Positions 1-5,094 of a DNA stretch of 5,094 nucleotides are shown one piece after another. How positions within the stretch are numbered: the first letter of the stretch is position 1; each line of letters begins with the position of its first letter. The notes beneath the pieces were generated by a model. It was not told where the DNA came from and did no database searches. It saw nothing but the letters and a program-made list of their open reading frames with translations. Location: positions 1 through 5,094 of the forward strand of contig WGAB01000084.1 in the NCBI GenBank assembly GCA_015489295.1. Direction: 5' to 3'. The DNA comes from Caldifarciminota bacterium (lineage in GTDB: Bacteria > WOR-3 > Hydrothermia > WGAB01). The position numbers and the translations under genes are program-made.

Positions 1-678
1 GGGCAGGGGGGTATTGGGCGAGGGGCCGTAGGCGTCCTCCAGCACCTGCACGATGTGGTCGGGATCGAAGTCTCCGATCACCAGGGCGATCATGTTGTCG
101 GGCCGGTAAAAGGTTTTGTAGTAGCGGTACACGGTGCCGCGCTTGACCTTGAGGATTTGCTCCTCGTATCCCAGCACGGGTTTGGCATAGGGAGAGCCGG
201 CAAAGGCGATGCTGCGAAAGATCTCGTCGGCCACCTCCGAGGGCCGGGCCCGGTCCTTGTGCATCTCCTCGATGACCACCTGACGTTCCTTTTCCAGCTC
301 GTGCTCGGGCAGGATGGAGTGCAGGAGCATATCGGCCTGGTTGCGGATGCCGTCGTCGATGAATTCCGAGGGGCCGTTGATGAGATAGGCGGTAAAGTCG
401 TGCCGGGTAAAGGCGTTGAAGTAGATGCCCCGTTCGTCGAAGCGGTCGCGGATCTGCTCGCGGGTTTGGGTTTCGGTGCCGTCAAATAAGAGGTGTTCCA
501 GAAAGTGGGTCATGCCGAGGGTGGAATCGGCTTCGTACACCGCACCGGACTTCACCACCACCGTGACATCCACCAAAGGAGCCGAGTGGTCCTCCTTGAG
601 GATCACCCGCATGCCGTTGGAAAGCACCCTCTCCTGCACGGGAACAGCGAGAAGCAGCCAGGGAAGAATAAACCCCAT
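1..678 (-). CDS. M16 family zinc metallopeptidase, N-terminal part (cut by window edge)
   Basis: This gene runs off the left edge; 226 codons are visible from ATG 678-676. The product is an inverzincin-type (M16B-like) peptidase that degrades peptides or processes precursors. The HxxEH zinc motif is H58-F-L-E61-H62 (HFLEHLLFDGT), and the third zinc ligand is probably E138 in VVIEEM, at the family spacing of about 75 residues. FNAFTRHDFTAY (87-98) matches the conserved Asn/Thr substrate strand. From about residue 168 (LGYEEQIL, then YKTFYRPDNM and GDFDP) the sequence enters the M16_C domain. A short hydrophobic stretch (residues 3-14) could be an export signal, but no basic residue precedes it. 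The start is firm: the truA stop (717-715) is in the same frame and no ATG, GTG or TTG lies between. GGGAGG at 692-687 is a well-placed ribosome site. It is probably the distal gene of the operon. The family is near certain; substrate and location are inferred. Confidence 0.93.
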   Translation of the reverse strand, partial: MGFILPWLLLAVPVQERVLSNGMRVILKEDHSAPLVDVTVVVKSGAVYEADSTLGMTHFLEHLLFDGTETQTREQIRDRFDERGIYFNAFTRHDFTAYLINGPSEFIDDGIRNQADMLLHSILPEHELEKERQVVIEEMHKDRARPSEVADEIFRSIAFAGSPYAKPVLGYEEQILKVKRGTVYRYYKTFYRPDNMIALVIGDFDPDHIVQVLEDAYGPSPNTPLP

Positions 679-695
679 AACAGAGACCTCCCAGG
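658..695 (-). promoter_or_regulatory. Shine-Dalgarno of the M16 gene with a possible sequestering stem
   Basis: On the minus strand GGGAGG (692-687) lies 8 bases before ATG 678 and is a good ribosome site. The nine bases CCTGGGAGG (695-687) can pair with CTTCCCTGG (666-658, codons 5-7), giving eight pairs including one G-U and a U-U mismatch, around a 20-base loop that holds the ATG. The ribosome site is clearly visible. The stem is a pairing possibility seen by eye, and its biological role is unproven. Confidence 0.5.
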
Positions 696-714
696 TTCGG
701 GTTTCGGCAAAATT

Positions 715-1455
715 TTACGGCATTTCAAAGAAAATCCGGTCCAGCACCAGGCCCTGGGGAGGGGCCACCACGAACCGCACGGACTCGCCCTCGAGGGCGC
801 GCGCCAGGGTATCCGAGGGCAGTCGCCCGGCGGCCGTAAGCACCATGGTGCCCACCAGGATCCGCACCATTTTGTAAAGAAACCGGGGCGCCACAATGGT
901 GTACACGGCTTCGTCGCCCTCCAGGTGCCATCGGGATTCCAGCACCCGGATCCGGGTGCTCTCCCGGCGGTCCACGCTTAAGGGGCCGAAATCGTGTTCC
1001 CCCAGAAGTTGAGAGGCCAGGTGCTGCAACTGCTCCGGGTTCAGGGGAAGCGGGAATTCCCACGCATACCGCCGCCGCAAAGGGGAGCGGCCGAGCACCA
1101 CCCGATAGCGGTACCGTTTGGCCCGAGCTGCATATCGCGGGTTGAACCCCTCCGGTGCCCGGATCACCCGGTGGATCCAGAGGTCGTCGCCGGTCAGGGC
1201 ATTCAGGGCGGCCTGCACTTCGGCCGGTTCCCGGAATTTTCGGGTCCAGAGAACGGCCACCTGGTGCCGGGCATGCACCCCCCGATCGGTGCGCGAGGTC
1301 CCCACCAGCCGGATCTCCTGTCCGGGAAACAAACGGCGGGCGGCCTCCAGCAACTCGCCCTGAACGGTGCGGCGATGGGGCTGGATCTGCCAGCCGAAGA
1401 AATCGGTGCCGTCGTACTCCAGGTCCAGGCGGTAAGCGAAAACGGTGTCGCTCAT
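715..1455 (-). CDS. truA: tRNA pseudouridine(38-40) synthase TruA
   Basis: TruA isomerises uridines 38, 39 and 40 in the anticodon stem-loop of many tRNAs and acts in the cytoplasm. The 246-residue length is normal for the family. LEYDGTDFFGWQ (12-23) is the N-terminal signature. The catalytic aspartate is D57 in RTDRGVHA (55-62). FNPRYAARAKRYRYRV (104-119) matches the conserved F-x-x-R-x-x-A...R-x-Y-x-Y block that includes the active-site tyrosine. FLYKMVRILVGTM (192-204) and APPQGLVL (231-238) are the C-terminal signatures. ATG 1455 is chosen because it overlaps the OPT stop in a four-base ATGA, and because the family N-terminus aligns there; a GTG at 1476 would add seven unsupported residues. 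No clear Shine-Dalgarno precedes it, so translation probably depends on ribosomes finishing the OPT gene. Small departures from the usual motifs are SRTD for GRTD, FNPRY for FHARF, and HDFGPL for HDFxxF. Confidence 0.96.
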   Translation of the reverse strand: MSDTVFAYRLDLEYDGTDFFGWQIQPHRRTVQGELLEAARRLFPGQEIRLVGTSRTDRGVHARHQVAVLWTRKFREPAEVQAALNALTGDDLWIHRVIRAPEGFNPRYAARAKRYRYRVVLGRSPLRRRYAWEFPLPLNPEQLQHLASQLLGEHDFGPLSVDRRESTRIRVLESRWHLEGDEAVYTIVAPRFLYKMVRILVGTMVLTAAGRLPSDTLARALEGESVRFVVAPPQGLVLDRIFFEMP

Positions 1456-3170
1456 GGACGTTTTCGTCCCCGCCACCAGAGTACCAGGGCCAGGAGGCCC
1501 AGGGCCACCCAGGCCAGCGCGGTCCGGCCGGGCCCCGGCGGGAGCCGCAGGCCCGCGGTGAGCGCCAGGGCAAGGAGGATGCCGGTTAAAGCGTCGCCGG
1601 CCACCAGTCCCGAGGCGAAGAGCACCCCCCGGGAGGTGCCCCGGGTCAAGTGGGCCACCAGGCCGCCCACCACCAGGGCGGTGGAGAGCTCCAGGGGCAG
1701 GTACAGCCCTACGGCAAAGGGTAGGGAGGGGATGCCCAGAAGCTCCACAGCCAGGGCGGTAAACACCCCGGTGCCCACGAGGAACCAGGGCAGATTGCCT
1801 TCAAACACGCCCTTGACCACCAGGGACATCAGCGTGGCCTGGGGGGCGGAGAGTTCCTTCGAGCCAATGGTGTAGGCGTGGTGGAGGAGGTACAGGGTCC
1901 AGCCGATGAACACGGCCGAGGCCAGTACGCCGATGAGTTCACCCACCTGCTGTTTCCAGGGGGTGGCGCCCACCAGGAAGCCGGTTTTCAGGTCCTGGGC
2001 GGTATCGCCCGCAATGGCAGCGGCGATGCACACCACAGCTCCCAGGGTCAGCACCTGGAGCATGCCCGAAACCCCCTGGGCGCCGAGTTTTACGAAGATG
2101 ACCGAGGTGACGAGCAGGGTGGCGATGGTCATGCCGGAAACCGGATTGGAGGAACTCCCGACGATCCCCACGATGCGGGCCGAAACCAGCACGAAGAGGA
2201 AAGCGAACACCAGGCTGAACAGGGCGCCGTAGAAGCCGAGGCCGAACCACGGTCCCCACCAGAGCAGGAGAAAGCCCAGGCCCACGCCCCCCAGCACATA
2301 GCCCAGGGGCAGATCGCGCTGGCCGTGGCCCAGCCGCAAATGGCGGAGGGTGGCGGTGATGGCCGGGCCGCTCCGCAACAGGCTCACGATGCCGCCGGCC
2401 AGCACGGCACCGGCCCCGATGTACCGGATGTGGGTGTGCCAGATCTGGAACACGGCATCGGCGCCTTGGAGGGGCAGGTGCTTCAGTTCGGCAATCAGGG
2501 GGATGAAGACGAGCCAGCCCAGCACGCCCCCTGCAAGGACCAGGGCCGAGATCCGAAGGCCCAGGATGTAGCCCACACCCGCCAGGGCAGGCGAGAGGTC
2601 GACGCCGATCACGGTCTTCAAGGGGCGGAGGAAGACAGCCGGTGCCCCAGGGTACAGCCGCAGGCCGGAGGGCAGCAGTTTCAGGAAAGCGCCGATACCC
2701 ATGCCCAGGAACACCTCCGTGGCCTTCCGGCCGCCCTCTTCACCCGCTTCCAGCACTTCGGCACAGGCGGTCCCCTCGGGGTAGGGGAGGTTCTCGTGTT
2801 CGTCCTCGATCAGGTGCTTTCGGATGGGCACCATCAGGAGAACCCCAAGGAGGCCTCCGGAGGCCGCCACGAGGAAGATCAGAAAAAGGGAGGGGTTCAG
2901 CCCCAGGAGGATCAGGGCGGGTACCGTGAAGATGACCCCCGCGGCCAGGGATTCTCCGGCCGAGGCAATGGTTTGCACGATGTTGTTTTCCTGGATGGTG
3001 CCGGAGCGGAACAGGCCGCGGAGCAGGGCCATGCTTACGACGGCGGCCGGGATCGAGGCCGAAACGGTCATGCCCGCCTTCAGGCCCAGGTAGGCGTTGG
3101 CGGCGCCAAAGAGGATGGCCAGCAGGATGCCCAGCACGAGGGCGCGGGGCGTGAATTCCCGGGAATCCAC
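1452..3170 (-). CDS. OPT family transporter (oligopeptide / metal-chelate permease)
   Basis: This 572-residue polytopic inner-membrane protein belongs to the prokaryotic OPT family, secondary carriers that import oligopeptides or peptide-like metal chelates. Signatures run in the expected order: AANAYLGLKAGMTVSASIP (23-41), ENNIVQTIASAGES (61-74), NLPYPEGTACAEVLEAGE (127-144), SNPVSGMTIATLL (341-353), AGDTAQDLKTGFLVGATP (387-404) and FAVGLYLPLELS (485-496). Many hydrophobic helices fill the rest, and the C-terminus is a short basic tail (RGRKRP). The length is slightly below the usual 600-670 residues, mainly because the N-terminus before the first helix is very short. Start is GTG 3170, ten bases after the HNH stop, with AGGAGG at 3180-3175. 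The start lies inside a near-perfect palindrome, listed separately. The stop overlaps the truA ATG by four bases. Family membership is near certain; the substrate cannot be told from sequence. Confidence 0.95.
   Translation of the reverse strand: MDSREFTPRALVLGILLAILFGAANAYLGLKAGMTVSASIPAAVVSMALLRGLFRSGTIQENNIVQTIASAGESLAAGVIFTVPALILLGLNPSLFLIFLVAASGGLLGVLLMVPIRKHLIEDEHENLPYPEGTACAEVLEAGEEGGRKATEVFLGMGIGAFLKLLPSGLRLYPGAPAVFLRPLKTVIGVDLSPALAGVGYILGLRISALVLAGGVLGWLVFIPLIAELKHLPLQGADAVFQIWHTHIRYIGAGAVLAGGIVSLLRSGPAITATLRHLRLGHGQRDLPLGYVLGGVGLGFLLLWWGPWFGLGFYGALFSLVFAFLFVLVSARIVGIVGSSSNPVSGMTIATLLVTSVIFVKLGAQGVSGMLQVLTLGAVVCIAAAIAGDTAQDLKTGFLVGATPWKQQVGELIGVLASAVFIGWTLYLLHHAYTIGSKELSAPQATLMSLVVKGVFEGNLPWFLVGTGVFTALAVELLGIPSLPFAVGLYLPLELSTALVVGGLVAHLTRGTSRGVLFASGLVAGDALTGILLALALTAGLRLPPGPGRTALAWVALGLLALVLWWRGRKRP
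1456..1469 (-). promoter_or_regulatory. Hairpin abutting the truA start codon
   Basis: On the minus strand GGACG (1469-1465), a loop of four A and CGTCC (1460-1456) form a perfect five-base-pair stem that ends one base before the truA ATG. It lies in the last codons of the OPT gene (R-G-R-K-R-P). With no good Shine-Dalgarno for truA, the simplest reading is that a ribosome finishing OPT opens the stem and re-initiates at the ATGA overlap. The inverted repeat is directly visible; the coupling role is inferred. Confidence 0.4.
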
Positions 3171-3172
3171 GC
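3149..3172 (-). repeat. 24-base near-perfect palindrome over the OPT start codon
   Basis: The two minus-strand arms, GCGTGGATTCCC (3172-3161) and GGGAATTCACGC (3160-3149), are reverse complements except at one of twelve pairs. In RNA that pair is G-U, so the transcript can fold along the full arm with only a tight loop at the CCGG centre. The GTG start (3170-3168) is in the 5' arm and codons 1-7 fill the element. AGGAGG ends two bases before it, so the ribosome site stays free while the start codon would be paired. It could be an RNA start-site structure, a protein-binding dyad, or chance in GC-rich coding DNA. Confidence 0.6.
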
Positions 3173-3174
3173 GG

Positions 3175-3180
3175 CCTCCT
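3175..3180 (-). promoter_or_regulatory. Strong Shine-Dalgarno of the OPT gene
   Basis: AGGAGG directly follows the HNH stop codon TAA (3183-3181) and lies four bases before GTG 3170. The match to the anti-Shine-Dalgarno is excellent, though the spacing is slightly short. It fixes the GTG as the start, since no ATG occurs before residue 34, which is already inside the conserved first-helix region. Confidence 0.75.
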
Positions 3181-3711
3181 TTATTCCAGGCCGAACAGGA
3201 ACATGCGCCAGCGGGGGTCGGGCAGGTGGTCGGTCTGGAAGCGGAACAGGAAATGGTGGGGCCGCCGGGGCTTGCGGAGGAGTTTCATGCCGGCCTGTTC
3301 CGGGGTTCGGTCGCCCTTCTTGTTGTTGCACCGCACACAGGCGCACACCAGGTTTTCCCAGGTGTCCTGGCCGCCCATGACCCTTGGCACCACGTGGTCC
3401 ACGGTCATGGGCCCCTCCCGGGTGCCGCAGTACTGGCATGTGTACCGATCCCGCTTCAGGATGTTTCGTTTGGTAGGAGGAATATCCCGGCGGATCCACC
3501 GGATATAGCGGGCCAGGCGGATCACGCTGGGCCGCTTCATAGCCACGTGCTGGGCCCGGAGCACCTCGCCGTCAAAGGGCAGGATCATCTCGGCCTTGCC
3601 CGTGAAAATCAGGGTAACGGCCCGCCGCACCGTGGTGATGTGCAGGGGTTCGTAATTGCCGTTGAGAACCAGTACCGGACCGTTGAGTTTTGCGCTTCTG
3701 AAGGCAATCAC
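3181..3711 (-). CDS. Stand-alone HNH endonuclease with four-cysteine zinc site
   Basis: This 176-residue cytoplasmic protein belongs to the widespread chromosomal HNH nuclease family, often annotated as McrA-like; its target and cellular role are unknown. The N-terminal part (PVLVLNGNYEPLHITTVRRAV, from residue 12) is the family's conserved lead-in with the N-x-N-Y-E-P-L signature. The nuclease core follows: zinc cysteines C92 and C95 (CQYC), the D105-H106 pair in VDHVVPR with H106 as presumed general base, N120 in WENLV, zinc cysteines C125 and C128, and N129/N130 in CNNKKG. RTPEQAGMKLL (135-145) matches the usual family extension. All core residues are present, so it looks active. GTG 3711 is the only usable start: the TPR stop (3723-3721) is in the same frame and the three codons between are CGG, CGG and GGG. 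The ribosome site is at best a G-run, so coupling to the TPR gene is likely. It is not next to a methylase or any other restriction gene. Confidence 0.92.
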   Translation of the reverse strand: MIAFRSAKLNGPVLVLNGNYEPLHITTVRRAVTLIFTGKAEMILPFDGEVLRAQHVAMKRPSVIRLARYIRWIRRDIPPTKRNILKRDRYTCQYCGTREGPMTVDHVVPRVMGGQDTWENLVCACVRCNNKKGDRTPEQAGMKLLRKPRRPHHFLFRFQTDHLPDPRWRMFLFGLE

Positions 3712-3720
3712 CCCCCGCCG

Positions 3721-4944
3721 TTACTCAATGCCCTGGCTGCGCCGCCAGGCCTTTTTCCGGAGGGTTTGGGCGCGTTTGACCTGTTTCTGGGCGTACTCGG
3801 TCCACCGGGTGCCGGGGTACTGGAGCACCTTCTTGTAGGTTTGAATGGCCTTGTCGTACAGGGGTACAGCCTCGCTGTACTTCTTTCGGGCTTCCAGTTC
3901 CAGGCCCTTTTTCCGGAGGTTGTCGCCTTGCTTCCGCAGGTTTTCGGCCGGGTAAAAGTAGGCGTCGCCCAGGAGAGCCAGGGTGGCAGCCCGAACGTTG
4001 TCGGGCAGGTTCATTTCCAGAGCCTTTTTCAGAAGCACCCGGGCGCCGGCGTAGTCCTTTTTGACCTCCATCAGGAGGTTGGCCTTGATGAGCAGGGCGT
4101 TGGGGATATCCGGCCGCAGTTCAATGGCCCGGTCCAGGTCGTGGATCGCTTCGTCGACCCTGCCCAGGTTGGCCAGCACATTTGCCCGTTTGATCAGGAG
4201 GTTGACGTCACTGGAGTCCTTCTGGTACTTGGCGTCCAGGAGGGTTAAAGCCTTCTCGTAGTAGGCCCTGCGCTCGGATTTGGTCTTCGCCGATCTGGCC
4301 AGGGCCAGGTAGGCATCCAGAAGGAGGTTGGCGACCTTCTCGTCCTCAGGGTGCTTCTGGTAGGCCTTTTCCAGGTAGGGCAAGGCCCGGGCGTACTCCT
4401 GTTTCTCGGCGAGGAAGACCCCGTAGGCCTTCAATATGGCCGGGTTTTCGGGGTCCGCCGCAATGGCGGCCTGGTAAATGGAATCGGCCTCGGCGGAGCG
4501 ACCGGCCTTGTCCAGCAGGGTGGCCAGGCCGAAACGGGCATCGTTGTTGTTGGGGTCCACCTCTAAAGCCTTCTTGTAGAACTCGATGCCCTTGTCCACG
4601 TCCTTTTTGACAATGCCGTACATGAACCCCAGGCCCTGCCAGCCTCGGGAATCCTTGGGATCGATTTCAGCCACCTTCCGGTAGGCGATTTCGGCCGAAT
4701 CGAATTGGCCAAGTTTGAGATAGGCCTGGCCCAGATGGAGATAGATTTCCACCATGGTCGAGTCATACTGCAGGGCTCGCTTGAAGTTGGCGATGGCGCG
4801 TTCCAGGTTGTTTTTGTTGAAGTAATCCTTGCCCACGGAGAACCAGATGCGAGCGGAGTCCCGGCGCGTAAACTGCTGCGCCTGTCCGGTATCCGGGGTG
4901 GCGGAAAGCAGAATCGCCAGCGACACCATCAGCGTGTTGATCAT
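3721..4944 (-). CDS. Exported TPR-repeat protein
   Basis: This 407-residue protein is built almost wholly of tetratricopeptide repeats, which form helical scaffolds that bind partner proteins. Repeats can be placed at about 32-62, 65-96, 99-131, 135-165, 168-200, 202-245 (longer than usual), 247-278, 281-312 and 317-376 (with an inserted helix). Good examples are VEIYLHLGQAYLKLGQFDSA (65-84) and ANVLANLGRVDEAIHDLDRA (254-273). The N-terminus (MINTLMVSLAILLSA, then TGQAQQ) resembles a signal peptide with likely cleavage after A22, giving a periplasmic or surface protein, but it lacks basic residues before the hydrophobic core. The C-terminus (387-402) is strongly basic. ATG 4944 is firm because an in-frame TGA lies at 4953-4951; AGGGAG (4959-4954) or GAGG (4952-4949) serves as ribosome site. 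It is the first complete gene of the likely operon. Lysine makes up roughly a tenth of the residues, unlike its arginine-rich neighbours. The partner and exact function are unknown. Confidence 0.9.
   Translation of the reverse strand: MINTLMVSLAILLSATPDTGQAQQFTRRDSARIWFSVGKDYFNKNNLERAIANFKRALQYDSTMVEIYLHLGQAYLKLGQFDSAEIAYRKVAEIDPKDSRGWQGLGFMYGIVKKDVDKGIEFYKKALEVDPNNNDARFGLATLLDKAGRSAEADSIYQAAIAADPENPAILKAYGVFLAEKQEYARALPYLEKAYQKHPEDEKVANLLLDAYLALARSAKTKSERRAYYEKALTLLDAKYQKDSSDVNLLIKRANVLANLGRVDEAIHDLDRAIELRPDIPNALLIKANLLMEVKKDYAGARVLLKKALEMNLPDNVRAATLALLGDAYFYPAENLRKQGDNLRKKGLELEARKKYSEAVPLYDKAIQTYKKVLQYPGTRWTEYAQKQVKRAQTLRKKAWRRSQGIE
3904..3942 (-). repeat. Short tandem duplication in the TPR gene
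   Basis: Residues 335-340 (NLRKQG) and 342-347 (NLRKKG) repeat with a one-residue spacer. The DNA copies, offset by 21 bases, share AACCT, CGGAA and the final GGC, so the repeat is visible at base level too. It lengthens the helix inside the last TPR and probably arose by local duplication. Confidence 0.5.
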
Positions 4945-4987
4945 CTTGCCTCACTCCCTTTTTCGTTTTCCGGCCGATCAGGCCTTT

Positions 4988-5017
4988 AGTTTACAACGCT
5001 GGCGCTTCCAGGGTCAA
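4988..5017 (-). promoter_or_regulatory. Candidate sigma70-type promoter for the TPR-HNH-OPT-truA-M16 operon
   Basis: On the minus strand TTGACC (5017-5012, five of six consensus bases) is followed after 18 bases by TAAACT (4993-4988, four of six). Transcription would begin near 4981, leaving a leader of roughly 37 bases before ATG 4944. The spacer holds a small dyad, CTGG-5-CCAG (5011-4999), and just downstream is GGCC-5-GGCC (4984-4972); either could bind a regulator. No other good promoter was seen between the genes. The match is modest and the host's sigma preferences are unknown. Confidence 0.4.
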
Positions 5018-5094
5018 CCGAAGCGAGTAGATGCGTTGAGACATGGGCCAGTTGGGAAGAGGCCGTGTTTCCCCCGTTCTGCAGGGGCTTAGAG
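4991..5094 (-). CDS. Possible C-terminal tail of an upstream protein (unidentified)
   Basis: The frame beginning at 5092 is open to the window edge and ends with TAA 4993-4991, encoding 33 residues that finish QRIYSLRLTLEAPAL. The last 15 codons have mostly G or C third bases, like the genes below. The alternating hydrophobic pattern RIYSLRLTLEA, preceded by a TGETRPLPNWP turn, resembles the last strand of an outer-membrane barrel, but this is too short for a real assignment. A second frame (from 5093) is also open for 35 codons to TAA 4988-4986, with poorer codon choice, so the coding call is weak. If real, the candidate promoter would overlap this gene's end. A non-coding upstream region is the alternative. 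Confidence 0.3.
   Translation of the reverse strand, partial: LSPCRTGETRPLPNWPMSQRIYSLRLTLEAPAL

Noticed and set aside
712..717. TAAAAT as a -10 box for a separate M16 promoter
   Set aside because: It overlaps the truA stop, and no -35-like hexamer lies 16-18 bases upstream; the nearest (TGGACC) is 20 bases away.
55..981. Overlapping plus-strand frames opposite the M16 and truA genes
   Set aside because: The minus strand carries HxxEH and TruA signatures in continuous frames; the plus frames are antisense shadows.
715..1476. Longer truA beginning at GTG 1476
   Set aside because: The added residues (MAGTKTS) have no family support and lie inside the OPT coding end. The ATGA overlap at 1455 is the usual arrangement.
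1878..3380. A 500-codon open frame on the plus strand opposite the OPT gene
   Set aside because: Its translation is a Gln/Glu/His/Gly-rich string with no domain, it runs over the OPT-HNH junction, and the opposite strand has a full set of OPT motifs. Such frames arise where a GC-rich gene avoids TTA, CTA and TCA codons.
3097..4248. A 383-codon open frame on the plus strand across OPT, HNH and TPR
   Set aside because: It crosses three real genes with clear protein signatures on the other strand and shows no recognisable family.
4972..4993. GGCC hairpin followed by TTTAGTTT as a plus-strand terminator
   Set aside because: The stem is only four pairs, the T-run is interrupted, and no plus-strand gene ends there.
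5043..5094. A divergent plus-strand gene starting at ATG 5043
   Set aside because: Only 17 codons are visible, with no good ribosome site and several codons unlike the local usage (AGA, GGA, CGT).
1..5094. CRISPR array, insertion sequence, tRNA or other RNA gene
   Set aside because: No regularly spaced repeats, terminal inverted repeats, transposase or integrase motifs, or tRNA cloverleaf signatures were seen on either strand. Nearly all bases are accounted for by five genes.

Overview
The window is a compact, GC-rich bacterial chromosome segment in which every convincing gene lies on the minus strand, so it is read from high to low coordinates. The order is: a possible C-terminal tail of an upstream gene (ends near 4991), an exported TPR-repeat protein (4944-3721), an HNH nuclease (3711-3181), an OPT-family transporter (3170-1452), the tRNA pseudouridine synthase truA (1455-715) and the N-terminal part of an M16 zinc peptidase (678-1, cut by the window edge). 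Gaps are 9, 10, -4 and 36 bases, so one polycistronic transcript is likely, and a plausible sigma70-type promoter lies just upstream of the TPR gene (4988-5017).

The likely host is a bacterium with strong G/C preference at third codon positions. An exported TPR protein, an exported-looking M16B peptidase, a prokaryotic OPT transporter and this HNH family are common in FCB-type and deep-branching Gram-negative lineages (for example Calditrichota, Gemmatimonadota or Hydrothermae relatives). No marker here fixes the phylum, so this placement is weak. Nothing suggests a mobile island: I see no transposase, integrase, att site, tRNA or CRISPR repeats.

Functionally the cluster mixes housekeeping (truA) with a possible peptide theme: an M16 peptidase that could cut peptides outside the cytoplasm, an OPT permease that could import oligopeptides or metal chelates, and a TPR scaffold. 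That link is inference. The HNH protein is a small stand-alone zinc-finger nuclease of unknown cellular role.

The least expected signal is at the gene junctions. A near-perfect 24-base palindrome covers the GTG start of the OPT gene. A 5-bp hairpin sits directly against the truA ATG, which has no good Shine-Dalgarno site. The Shine-Dalgarno of the M16 gene can pair with its own codons 5-7. Three successive starts can therefore be placed in or beside RNA structure, which fits translational coupling or a start-site switch but is untested.
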